DNA of 31,903 nt from a virus. The translations under genes and the position numbers were made by a program. Of the stretch, positions 20,101 to 28,731 are shown one piece after another (position 1 is the first letter of the stretch; every line of letters starts with the position of its first letter). Location: IMG/VR virus record IMGVR_UViG_3300020442_000271, positions 1 through 31,903 of that record; one strand, 5' to 3'. The notes beneath the pieces were generated by a model. The model saw only the letters and a program-made list of their open reading frames with translations. It was not told the origin of the DNA and searched no databases.

Positions 20101-21121
20101 TATATATTTCTCTACCTAGCTGTAAATTACCTGCTGCTCGTCTTATTGTACCATCAGATTCTACATCTACACCTTCTTTTTCTTGCATTAGTTGAGACAT
20201 GTAGCCTTCATCTCTTGTACTAGCAAATACATCACCATCTTCTGCTTTGCTTTCAGGACTTTCATTTGCAGAATACTGATTATTAAATATAAATCTTTCA
20301 GTAACAAGCCCCATTATTCTAGCAAAAGATGGATCTATTACAGTTCTTAATCTTCCATCGTCTGGTATTTTCATACCTGCAGATTGTAAAGCTTTTGGGT
20401 TTTGCACTGTACCAGCATTAAACCCATCAGGATCTAACAATATTGTATTGATACCAAATCTACCTAAACCCCCTGCTCCTTCTGTAATTCTATCTTTAAA
20501 TGCAGGATCTTGTCCTTCTATAGCTCTGCTTAAAGCATCAGCAGTAGGAAATGCGCCTAATCCTTCAACGTTTTGAAACATTTCCTGTGTAACAGTAGGT
20601 GTAAAACTGCTACCTCTTACTCTGGCTTTATCACTTGTGCCTAAATAAGCTTTTGCAAAGTCATCAGCTCTTTCTACAGCCTTTCCGTATGCATCTCCTT
20701 TAGAAGCTTTAGAGTAATCACCATTAAATATTCTATCTTGTTTTCTAACTATCTCAGGATAAAGCTCTGATAATGCAGGTATCCTTTCTATTTCTGCTTG
20801 CTTTCTAGCTTGATCTTCTGCTAAGAAAGACTGAAACCTAGCTTTCTCTATATTAGCTTGTTCTCTTGCTCTTTGAGGATCTCTATCAGGAAAAGTTCCA
20901 GGAAGTGTACCTGCGCCTCTAGGCATTTGACCTATTTGAGATAGCTGAGCAATGTTAGATGTTTCAGCAGGTTGCATTCTCATAGAAGGTAACTCAGAAT
21001 CGTCTACTAATTTTTCAACTGCGGTCTTAGCAGCCTGAGCTTCCTGTAATTTAGCTGCACTAGCTACATCTTCTTTTACTTGCTCTTGTAATCCTGTTAC
21101 GGGATTTATTCTTAATGCCAT
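17174..21121 (-). CDS. Candidate virion-packaged single-subunit RNA polymerase (N4 vRNAP-like), 1315 aa
   Basis: At first sight an internal virion protein, but single-subunit RNA polymerase motifs appear in order: LQSRMHATQTRFNPQ (Arg585; T7 GRVYAVSMFNPQ), motif A EVDGITHGPAS (Asp791), motif B FLKKPPMTLAYGQ (Lys898, Tyr906; T7 KRSVMTLAYG), IIPSVIQGIDGAWM (T7 IAPNFVHSQDGSHL), and motif C-like LPIMDAVVTS (Asp1104; T7 LIHDSFGT). Motif A to B spacing, 107 residues, is close to N4 vRNAP (about 110). N4 vRNAP is 3500 aa but its catalytic core is about 1100, so this would be a compact version. In N4 it is injected with DNA and starts early transcription. Ribosome site GGAG. Last gene of the late arm. 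The alternative is an ejection protein with decayed polymerase motifs. Confidence 0.75.
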   Translation of the reverse strand: MALRINPVTGLQEQVKEDVASAAKLQEAQAAKTAVEKLVDDSELPSMRMQPAETSNIAQLSQIGQMPRGAGTLPGTFPDRDPQRAREQANIEKARFQSFLAEDQARKQAEIERIPALSELYPEIVRKQDRIFNGDYSKASKGDAYGKAVERADDFAKAYLGTSDKARVRGSSFTPTVTQEMFQNVEGLGAFPTADALSRAIEGQDPAFKDRITEGAGGLGRFGINTILLDPDGFNAGTVQNPKALQSAGMKIPDDGRLRTVIDPSFARIMGLVTERFIFNNQYSANESPESKAEDGDVFASTRDEGYMSQLMQEKEGVDVESDGTIRRAAGNLQLGREIYRNWKREQNKMMGLPTDQFSENNVTSNDLEVIGGFAKQLYAELNPNLYKKVNLGTVDPSTGITAVGYQLTPLGKSTLREAADSAPDAFAAYEIPPLNAPESVLAGTTTGLGESRRMRKQKTTFLVNRKMEKIELAKANMSRIEHVVDPLKRKIVTQMGLELLTGLKAGQNIPKIGNFFRTGPEKAATFVGEKARKVRNQEEGAEEYNPKYEFQKQVIRFIEDLNTMGKYSNKSNHLTFAVQELQSRMHATQTRFNPQLKPLIRFVTSGARPSTVTPGQSTPATRAFKEVMTVHFMSSEAKRALPETRIAMFDREWAQPDHGIFKQVIQEGRDIAESLMSPEQDKQFTDLLKDIKLANVDVQSQNIQGSPDTVANFTRQFDAGQQSVPAVRVNPALMNTPKLNISNRLMNHAVKDDLEALRLVEAAHELYRYDRIEKNNDATSFTSHMNAEVDGITHGPASNLMVLGIISAAYRTGVLRRPDALKNIDTFTVSDVAKLNPKYAQEGRTEDQIAGDIRQAMAEYMRQNGDIHAANFLRDDIVTTELFDMLMLATKDPEFLKKPPMTLAYGQLMKNLVGQVKDTISTGPMAREIQKIINKPEVKKALEKKGFKNQTPEDVAATFLHNVLADSIMHELDPAVIQVGQLLRANAGISALTNDVIEVKNAIGIPNYIGGRQTYMSDVATGGVIEDPKTGKSVGSPIPLYESIAEGSAEREGPSGATPGGYARSQIIPSVIQGIDGAWMNAMFTDSFNALGNGRTYMLPIMDAVVTSLDGLEKVRAEANKNWFNVIENYSYVDSIMGEWSPKTISKFRNKLKRLGDQEIETENTGYRMFPFLTSVPANGLSADPVEGVSPLVAFLNDTMKLPDKPIVLKGRDTKGKSVAAYEKSKRFDALAAAENIMKELQKSIKFTEVNDGITVLKSKHKASDILKMFDTIIGPKGLDIERRNVEEVKNTAERKAALLKAARGSAIFQIDIG

Positions 21122-21122
21122 A

Positions 21123-24100
21123 TTATTCTCCGAAATTCCATTCAGGTAAAACTTTATATTGTTGTTGTAGTGCTTGTGTTAAAGGACTAATCTTAACTAA
21201 CTGCTCAGCAGGTTTATCACCGGTTGCAACGTCAAAACTTAGGTCTGCTATTCTAACGGCTTTACTTATTCCTGCAGATTCGTCAGCTAGTGTACCAAAG
21301 AACCATCCAACGTTTGTCTGGTATCTCTTATCATACATAGGAAATACAAAGTCAATGACTCTTTCTCCTGTACCTAATAATCCACTAGCACCTACTCCTC
21401 TTCTAAAGTATTCCATACCCTTAAAATAAGGCGTAGTTTCCCCGTACTTTAGTAAATCTTTTAAGTGTTGTGATACAAAACCTAGTACAATCATTGTAGA
21501 TAGCGTAGCAAATACACTATATCTCATACCAGGCGTACCTCTTTTTACAGCTTGAGCATACATTTTAGGTATATGGTTAGCTGTAAACGTAGCTATGAAG
21601 CCTTGAAACTGTGTAAACAACGCAAACCTAGGATCTTGAAAGATTAATGGTCTGTTTGCAGACTGTGGTAGAGCTATAGCATCATTAACAAAATTAAAAA
21701 AGCCTTCTCTGTTTTGCTCTTTCCAGTAATTTCTATCAGCTTCAGATATTCTTACACCATTTGCGTCATCTTGGTGGTACTTAATCATAAACTCTACGTC
21801 ATAGCCTAAGTTTCTTAATCGCTCTTCTGCTGCAACAGATTCATTTGTTCTTACTCCTGCAGTTCTATTAGCAACTACAACAGATAAATGATCAGAAACA
21901 TAGTCAGCTGCAATACCGGCTCGTGTAGCTCTTACTGCATTAGTCCATTGTTGTAGCAAAATACCTTTAAAGAACATATCAAGTATTCTTTGGTGCCATC
22001 TACCAGTTTCACTAACACCTGTAGTATGAGCAGCACCAACTTCAAAGTCAAAAAACCCTAAGTCTTTAGCTACAGCATGACCACCTTCACTACGCATGTG
22101 TGGTGTTACTTGATTTGTTACTGTACCATACGCTCTATTTGCAGTATTTTTTATTTCGTCTACAAAAGTTTTTGCTAGCGAGTTTATACTACCAGTTTTA
22201 CCAAATATCTGATTTGCACTTAAACCAGCAGTAGTCATAGCTAACTCAGGTAAATTAGATATTGTAGATAAAGGCAAAGATGTAATGGTTGTAGCAAATA
22301 TAGTATTTTTCTGTGCCCACTGCAATATAGGTGGTATGTTTATTCTTTTGTAGTTACCAGACTCAGAGTCGAAGTAGTTCTTCATATCAAAAGCTAGCTT
22401 GTTTACTCTTGCTTCTGCCTTTTCAGTAGTCCAGTTTCCTGACTCTATAAGTTCTTCTTGTATCTTATTTAGTCTAGCATTTATTTTTTCATTTTTACTA
22501 CCTACAAACTCTTCTAATACTGTATATCTTACAGCCGATTTAGCTGCATTAGATACATTAGTAAACAAATCGTTTTCCATAAACTTATCAAAAGCAGGAT
22601 TGTCCGCTAAATCTAACGTTCTTTGTTTATGTGATTGAGGTTTAAATGTAAACTTAGATGTGACAGAAAAACCTCCTTCAGGTATAAAATCTGACGGAAG
22701 ATCTACGCCATCTTGTATAAGTATAGAATCTGTAATAGCTTTTGCTTGAGCAGCGTTAACTCTAGTAGTATTTACTAGTGCCGCTTCAAAACCTTTACGA
22801 TCTCTTTCAATAGCTAACTTATCTAATGTCTTTTTTCTAGATAAGTAGTTTGCTATTCTACCTAGCTGAGGACTATGTTTTGATTGCATTCTATGCAACT
22901 CATCACCAAGCGTTTCTAGTTTATTATATAATGCTCTAAACGCATTAGCTTGTGGTCTTAATGCTTCAGGTAAATCTGTATCCCAGTTTATAGCTCTACC
23001 TTCTGCATCAGCTGCAGCTTTTGCATTTCTAAATGCATCATAATATATTTTACTAAACTCTTGTCTTGAGCTACGACGATCTGTTCTACCAAACAGCGCT
23101 AGTATTTCGTCAACAGTACCAAACGTATTTCTTAATTTAGTAATTTCATGGTGCTTTCTATTTTCATAGCTAGAACCTGTGTAAGATCTTTCTAAGTTAC
23201 CTTGTAAACTTTCAGCAAGTTGTCTAGCTGTAAATGAATCATCTTGTATTCCTGCACCATTATCAAACGCAGATCTAGTTTGTCCTCTCCAAAACCTAGG
23301 TAACGCTCTCCACCAGTCTTTTAAAACTGCAGGAGCAGTTCTATGTTCTTGCGATTCTTGAAATTTTTCAGCACGATCGTTTATATCTGTACCACGCAAC
23401 GATTCTATTCTTCTTATAACTGCTGCTCTATCTCTTTGTGGTACACGACCGGCAGCTAACATTTCTTGAAGCGAATCTAGCTCTATTTGTTGTCGTTGTG
23501 TAGTTAATCGTAACTGCTCATTTACTTCTTGTATGTTATATTGTCGATTATTGTTGTTTCTAATATCTTGCTCAGCTTTCATACCTTGCTTCGATATTTG
23601 TCTACCAGTATCAGGACTTAATCCATAACCTACATCTAACCATGCACCATAATCCCATACTCCACCAGGCACACTAAATGATACACCCAATGTAGTACCT
23701 GCAATAGTAGCATCAGTTAACCTATCTACAAATTGTTCTGCATCCCAGTCTCTAAAGCCATTAGCAGTATGAGCTGCTGTATAACCAATAGCTTCTTGTA
23801 GTGCTTCAGTACCACCTTCACCTGCACCCCCTACAGCTATTCGCTTAACCATATTCCTTGCTACATTTCTAGCTGTAATCTGTTTCTTTGCAAACTCTGC
23901 TGCGTCATCCATAAGCTTTGCAGTTTCTTTACGACCTAAAGTAAGTATTAAGTTTTTAGCAGCTGTTTCAGATGTAATTTCTGTACCAAATCTTCTTATA
24001 TTTTCAGCTTGTCTGTCAGGATCTATAAGAGTATTTATAACTTCTTTTCTACCTTTTTCGCTAAGTAAAGCTTGTTTACTTAAAAACTTGAGACCTAATC

Positions 24101-25172
24101 TATCTAATACAGCCTGAGATACACCCCCTGTTACAGCCAACAAAGCATTTTTGTTTTCGCCTTCTTGATCGTTCCATATAGTACCTGTATACAAAGCTAC
24201 AGGAGATAACACAGCACCTGTGGCTGCAACACCTACAGCACTAGCTCCTACATAAGGAGCAGCAACTGCACCTGATATTGTAGCTGCCATGTAAGGTAAA
24301 GATATAGCAGCATTGTTAGCAACATATTGTAAAAACCCTTCTTTACCAAAAAATCCGTCAATATCTTTATATGTTGTAACTATTTCTGGTGTTCGAGATA
24401 ACTTTTCTCTTGCTCTAAAAATACCAGCTTCACCTATATTCTTAAGCCAATCCCAACCAGTAGTCTCTCCTATAAGCTCGGCAGCACCATACATTCCTTC
24501 TATAGCGCCTGTAAGACCTACATCCCATGCTGTAGAAAAAGGACTAGTAGCTTTGTTTTCAAAATCTCTTGACGTATCTCTAAACATTACGTTGCCAGGC
24601 GCAAAGTACTGACCACCATAAGCTAGCTGAGTTTCATTTATAGCTAAACGCTTTAATCTTTCTTCAAACCTAGTTTCATCGTATATAGCTTCTCCTACTG
24701 CGTTACGCGCAACACTATAGGCATCATCCATACCCCCGGTGCCTAGCATTAAACCAGTCTTATACGCATCTATAGCATCATTAGAACTATACTTTGTAGG
24801 TTTTAGTATGTTTGCTCTTAGTACAGTCTCTTCCCAGCTCTGACCTTTGTCGTTTTTTAGATCAACTATTTCTCTACCGAACCTATCTTTTTGCCCGGTC
24901 TTAACTACATTAGTAAAGCCTTGTTTCTTAGCAAGAGATTGCAACGCAGCGTTAGCTCTTTCAGATCCTGCAGTACCTGTCTTAACACCAGTAGTAAGAT
25001 ACTTAGTAGTTTCAGGTGCATCAATACCTTTTAGTCTGTATCTTACAGGGCTACCATCATCATTTACTTCTGTAGTAGATGCGATAGTATCGGAGTCTAC
25101 AAACCTATGGCTATCGCCAAGCTTGTTTCCTACGATTTCGTCTCTAATAGAACTTAAAACATCATCTACCAT
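21123..25172 (-). CDS. Large ejected virion protein with N-terminal staphylococcal-nuclease-like domain (1349 aa)
   Basis: Residues about 22-125 match the SNase fold: FVDSDTI (Asp26, Asp28, Thr29), YRLKGIDAPETT (Arg46, Asp51, Glu54), KDRFGREI (Arg100). These equal SNase Asp19/Asp21, Arg35, Asp40, Glu43 and Arg87, so the active site looks intact. The rest is an internal-virion-protein-like body with a glycine-rich hydrophobic stretch (about 282-330), suited to membrane insertion, a long helical middle, and a hydrophobic C-terminal region (STMIVLGFVSQHLKD). In T7, proteins at this place form the trans-envelope channel. Here a nuclease seems to travel with it. It could cut host DNA on entry, or trim the DNA end. 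The 1-nt gap to the next gene indicates coupling. Confidence 0.8.
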   Translation of the reverse strand: MVDDVLSSIRDEIVGNKLGDSHRFVDSDTIASTTEVNDDGSPVRYRLKGIDAPETTKYLTTGVKTGTAGSERANAALQSLAKKQGFTNVVKTGQKDRFGREIVDLKNDKGQSWEETVLRANILKPTKYSSNDAIDAYKTGLMLGTGGMDDAYSVARNAVGEAIYDETRFEERLKRLAINETQLAYGGQYFAPGNVMFRDTSRDFENKATSPFSTAWDVGLTGAIEGMYGAAELIGETTGWDWLKNIGEAGIFRAREKLSRTPEIVTTYKDIDGFFGKEGFLQYVANNAAISLPYMAATISGAVAAPYVGASAVGVAATGAVLSPVALYTGTIWNDQEGENKNALLAVTGGVSQAVLDRLGLKFLSKQALLSEKGRKEVINTLIDPDRQAENIRRFGTEITSETAAKNLILTLGRKETAKLMDDAAEFAKKQITARNVARNMVKRIAVGGAGEGGTEALQEAIGYTAAHTANGFRDWDAEQFVDRLTDATIAGTTLGVSFSVPGGVWDYGAWLDVGYGLSPDTGRQISKQGMKAEQDIRNNNNRQYNIQEVNEQLRLTTQRQQIELDSLQEMLAAGRVPQRDRAAVIRRIESLRGTDINDRAEKFQESQEHRTAPAVLKDWWRALPRFWRGQTRSAFDNGAGIQDDSFTARQLAESLQGNLERSYTGSSYENRKHHEITKLRNTFGTVDEILALFGRTDRRSSRQEFSKIYYDAFRNAKAAADAEGRAINWDTDLPEALRPQANAFRALYNKLETLGDELHRMQSKHSPQLGRIANYLSRKKTLDKLAIERDRKGFEAALVNTTRVNAAQAKAITDSILIQDGVDLPSDFIPEGGFSVTSKFTFKPQSHKQRTLDLADNPAFDKFMENDLFTNVSNAAKSAVRYTVLEEFVGSKNEKINARLNKIQEELIESGNWTTEKAEARVNKLAFDMKNYFDSESGNYKRINIPPILQWAQKNTIFATTITSLPLSTISNLPELAMTTAGLSANQIFGKTGSINSLAKTFVDEIKNTANRAYGTVTNQVTPHMRSEGGHAVAKDLGFFDFEVGAAHTTGVSETGRWHQRILDMFFKGILLQQWTNAVRATRAGIAADYVSDHLSVVVANRTAGVRTNESVAAEERLRNLGYDVEFMIKYHQDDANGVRISEADRNYWKEQNREGFFNFVNDAIALPQSANRPLIFQDPRFALFTQFQGFIATFTANHIPKMYAQAVKRGTPGMRYSVFATLSTMIVLGFVSQHLKDLLKYGETTPYFKGMEYFRRGVGASGLLGTGERVIDFVFPMYDKRYQTNVGWFFGTLADESAGISKAVRIADLSFDVATGDKPAEQLVKISPLTQALQQQYKVLPEWNFGE

Positions 25173-25182
25173 TATGTTATCC

Positions 25183-28035
25183 TTACTTCATATTTTTCTG
25201 TGTATACTCTTTTACATACACAAAGAAGCCATTCTCTACTTTACGCCCTTTTACTTTTTGTGCTTTACGTTCAAACTGCTCTTTTTCTTTAGGATCTAAG
25301 GCATCATATCTAGGTTTAAGCTTTTTAACAAGAAAAGAAAATAGTTCTCCATCACTAGTTCCTTTTACGCTTTCTCCTAAATTTCTTCTAATCATAACAC
25401 CTACGTTTTGACGCAACTCTTCCATCCTTTTTGTAGAAACCATTGGACCCTTATCAGCCTCTTTTTCTGCTTTAGTAAAAGGCTCAACACGGAACATTTC
25501 TTTGTTTTCTACTAGCGATTGTTCCATATAAACGTCATTAATGTAGCCAAGTAAACTAGTAACTTTAGCTTTGCCAGCTCTTTCTGGGTCATTAAGCATA
25601 GCTTTGTATGCCATAGGTATTGCAGCTGCAAATCTAGTTATATCTAAACCTTCTTCAAGAGCATAGTTTATTAAAACATCTGCTTCAGTATTAGGATTTA
25701 TATTAGAAACATAGTTTATTGTACCATCTTTATTTTTACCTATTCTTCCAAATTGATTTCTTAAACTTTTTAAAGCTTCTTCTATTTCTTTAGAGTACTT
25801 TGAAACTGCTTCTTTACTTTCGTCACTACCTCTAAAGAATATAGGATCTTCTTGATAGTTTCTTAAATTAAGTTGATTACCTTTTGCATCTACATACACA
25901 GGATACGTTACACCACCTATTGTTTTATTAAACTTTTGTCCTATTACCTCTATAACTTTACCTTGTTTGTTTTTAGTATAAAGCTTTTTAAAGTCTTGTG
26001 TAGGTATAAGTGTCTGTTTAGGTACTAAATCACTAACGTTTCCGCTTTCAAGAAATACTTGTAACGATTTACCTGTGTAATCTCGTTTAGCTTCTGCAGT
26101 AGTTACAAACTTTCTTCTTGAATCTTCTTTTGCGTCAACTCTAGTTAAGTAATTTCTAAGAGCAAAATTTAAACTACCATTATGGCCATATCCCATTACT
26201 CTAGATCCTAAGTACATTACAGCCATACGCTTAAGTTCTTTTGCGTCAAACAAACTTCCTAACAATCCTTTTAGAAAGCCCTCTACCTTACTCTTTTCTT
26301 GATTAGAAGCTTTACCACCAGTTTCTTCTACTTGTTTAGTGTCTTTTTCTTCTGGCTTTTTATCATTATCTGTTTTGTTTACTACTTCTTGTGCAATATT
26401 ATCTTTATCTGCATCAGGATCGGTTGTATCTTTTTTATCGACAGCTCCTAAATTAGGCTCACCTTTATTTATAGTACCTCTAAATGTTTCTGTTTCGCCT
26501 TTAGGTACAGTAGATACTCCTTGTGGAGCTGCATCTGTACGTTCAGGCGGGAAAAACATAGGAGCATCAACGTCTTTACCCTGCTCTAAAGCTTTAGATA
26601 TAATTTTAGGAATGTATCTTTCTTTACCAATGTCAGTATCAAAAGACTGCTCTACTACTTCTCTAAAACTTTTACCTGGAGCATCAACTTTAGGTATATA
26701 CTTATCAATATCACCACTAAAGTTTAGCAAGTCTCGTTCAGTTGGCATAGCTTTTGCTTTAGGAAGCTTAGTATCTACGGCAGCTTTAACTGCAGCTTCA
26801 GCATCTTCCTGTAAAGCTCGTCGGTTTAGCATATCGTTTGTTATGCTAGGTACATAAGGTGCAGCATCAGGTATACCTTTATTAATGTTAATCATATTTT
26901 GTGCATCTTGTACAGACTTAGGCTGTGCAATTACTTGATCACTACCAGGAACAGGTATGCCAACAAACTCATTAGCAAAGCTTGCACCAGCATCTCTAAA
27001 CATTTTCCTTCTTTCTGCCCCTCTATCCATATTTCTTAGTACACCACGCTCTCCTAAGTACTCTCCTGCCATAGCTTCAGCTATTTCATTTAAATCAGTA
27101 GTAACATTTTTAGTGTTAGGAGTTATGTTTACTGTAGGAGATGGCTGTAAGTTACCCATAAGCTGCGCTATTCTACCAGAACTTGGCCCTGCAATCGGCT
27201 CCATAGAGGCCATGTCTTTTGGCGGCATAGTAACATTCACGGGTGGTACAAACTTCGCGTCAGCGGACACCTGTGCGCCACTAGATGTAGCATTTGGAAC
27301 TACTTTTTGTGCAGTTACACCAGGTATTTTATTTTTCTTTATGTTTTGCAAAGAAGCCATAACTTTTCCAGGATACTGTTGTGCCTCTGGTATGTAGTTT
27401 TTAACACCCTTTTTTACTTTATTTACAGTTCCTACTCCAGCGTTATAAGCTCTTAAAACATCTACCTTAGTAAAGTCAGGATTTGCTTTTTGAATACCTT
27501 CAAGGTATTTTTTAGCCCAGTTTCTAGAAAACTCTGGATCTTTAGCTAACTCTTCTGTAATTATAGGAGTTCCAAACCCCGCTTTTCCTAAAGTTTTACT
27601 GCCTTCCATCGCACCAAAGTTTTCTGGCATAATCTGATATGGACCTATAGCCCCCTTAGGTGATACCATATCTTCAGGTTTTAAGTTACCAGTTTCTACA
27701 AATCGTAAAGCATCAAGCAAATCGTCTGTAATCCAGCTAGTATCAGCTACTAACTCGCCTTCTTGTGCATACATAGTTTTCTTTTGATCTTGTTTCTTAC
27801 GACCTATATCGTTTATCTTCTTTATCATAGGTCCAAACATTTCTGTAGCTTCTTTGTTTACTACAAACTCACCGGGTGTAAGCCAAGCTGGCACAGTATC
27901 TGTACCTTTAGGTTCGCCTGGATGGTCATACATAGGGATTGATTGCATAGCAGGTACATTAGCTTGCGGTATATCAAATTCAAAAGACATCATATTCCCA
28001 TGTCGGTCTTTTCTTGTAAACTTTTTAAGCTGCAT
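25183..28035 (-). CDS. Ejected virion protein with lytic transglycosylase domain (950 aa)
   Basis: An SLT-type domain lies near residues 105-230: RFVETGN with catalytic Glu114, GPYQIMP (131-137), LRAYNAG (195-200) and the closing IPEAQQYPGKV. It opens the peptidoglycan for DNA entry, like the N-terminal domain of T7 gp16. Before it is the motif GTDTVPAWLTPGEFVVNKEA (44-63), common in virion proteins of marine phages. A long charged linker (Asp, Lys, Glu-rich, about 555-620) leads to a helical C-terminal half. The start overlaps the previous stop (TAATG). Role is well supported; position next to the SNase protein and polymerase candidate suggests that all three are ejected together. Confidence 0.88.
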   Translation of the reverse strand: MQLKKFTRKDRHGNMMSFEFDIPQANVPAMQSIPMYDHPGEPKGTDTVPAWLTPGEFVVNKEATEMFGPMIKKINDIGRKKQDQKKTMYAQEGELVADTSWITDDLLDALRFVETGNLKPEDMVSPKGAIGPYQIMPENFGAMEGSKTLGKAGFGTPIITEELAKDPEFSRNWAKKYLEGIQKANPDFTKVDVLRAYNAGVGTVNKVKKGVKNYIPEAQQYPGKVMASLQNIKKNKIPGVTAQKVVPNATSSGAQVSADAKFVPPVNVTMPPKDMASMEPIAGPSSGRIAQLMGNLQPSPTVNITPNTKNVTTDLNEIAEAMAGEYLGERGVLRNMDRGAERRKMFRDAGASFANEFVGIPVPGSDQVIAQPKSVQDAQNMININKGIPDAAPYVPSITNDMLNRRALQEDAEAAVKAAVDTKLPKAKAMPTERDLLNFSGDIDKYIPKVDAPGKSFREVVEQSFDTDIGKERYIPKIISKALEQGKDVDAPMFFPPERTDAAPQGVSTVPKGETETFRGTINKGEPNLGAVDKKDTTDPDADKDNIAQEVVNKTDNDKKPEEKDTKQVEETGGKASNQEKSKVEGFLKGLLGSLFDAKELKRMAVMYLGSRVMGYGHNGSLNFALRNYLTRVDAKEDSRRKFVTTAEAKRDYTGKSLQVFLESGNVSDLVPKQTLIPTQDFKKLYTKNKQGKVIEVIGQKFNKTIGGVTYPVYVDAKGNQLNLRNYQEDPIFFRGSDESKEAVSKYSKEIEEALKSLRNQFGRIGKNKDGTINYVSNINPNTEADVLINYALEEGLDITRFAAAIPMAYKAMLNDPERAGKAKVTSLLGYINDVYMEQSLVENKEMFRVEPFTKAEKEADKGPMVSTKRMEELRQNVGVMIRRNLGESVKGTSDGELFSFLVKKLKPRYDALDPKEKEQFERKAQKVKGRKVENGFFVYVKEYTQKNMK

Positions 28036-28730
28036 TATTGTTTTCCTCCACCTGAAAAAGCTCCACCTTCATCAAACACACTTTGTGTAGGTTGACTGTA
28101 ATCAGGTATACTATTCATAGCTTTCGTACCCTCATCAACAGGTCCTACAAACGTGCCATCTGGTGTAAAGCCAGTATAAGCAGTAGTAAACGCATCCATG
28201 TCACCACCTGTTTCAAAGGCTAGTTTTTGTGTGTTTAGTCTATTAGCTTCTATATCTTGTAATTGTTGACCTGTCATGCCAGGCTTTATACCCAACATAA
28301 GTTTTTCTTGTGTATCAGAATAACCAGGAGCTAGCTGGCTTAATGGATATGTATATTTTCCTGAGGTCTCAAACTGTCCTGTACCAGGATTGTATACAAA
28401 ATTTTCAGTATCACTTAAATAATTTTCTATATCTTGATCTGTTAATGACTCTGTTGTAAAGTAGCTAGGTTGTGATGCAATTACGTTTTGAAAGTTAGGA
28501 TCAACTCCTTCATACAGGAGAGGACTAACTGGTTCTGTTATAGGCTGGTAGTTCATAGGTACATTAGCCATAAAGTTACTATCACTAGTACTATCACCAC
28601 CTGTTGTAGGAATTATAGCGTCTGCAGCTGGTATAACACCTCTTTCAAACGTAGGTACGTCAAAATAGCTTTCATCAAATACAGTATTAGAACCACCACC
28701 AGCACTACTACCTCTAAAACCTACTGCCAT
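28035..28730 (-). CDS. Probable virion protein (231 aa), unknown
   Basis: Low-complexity start rich in Gly and Ser (AVGFRGSSAGGGSN), Pro/Thr-rich middle with many aromatic residues (NYQPITEPVSPLLYEG, KYTYPLSQLAPGYSDTQEK), and a glycine-rich end (FDEGGAFSGGGKQ). It lies in the late operon between proven ejection-type proteins and is coupled to both. No catalytic motif. An internal or tail-associated structural protein is the likely role. Confidence 0.75.
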   Translation of the reverse strand: MAVGFRGSSAGGGSNTVFDESYFDVPTFERGVIPAADAIIPTTGGDSTSDSNFMANVPMNYQPITEPVSPLLYEGVDPNFQNVIASQPSYFTTESLTDQDIENYLSDTENFVYNPGTGQFETSGKYTYPLSQLAPGYSDTQEKLMLGIKPGMTGQQLQDIEANRLNTQKLAFETGGDMDAFTTAYTGFTPDGTFVGPVDEGTKAMNSIPDYSQPTQSVFDEGGAFSGGGKQ

Positions 28731-28731
28731 A

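Noticed and set aside
26339-27397. Plus-strand ORFs of 172 and 146 codons opposite the transglycosylase protein
   Set aside because: Ser/Leu-rich reverse-frame artefacts of a low-complexity coding region.
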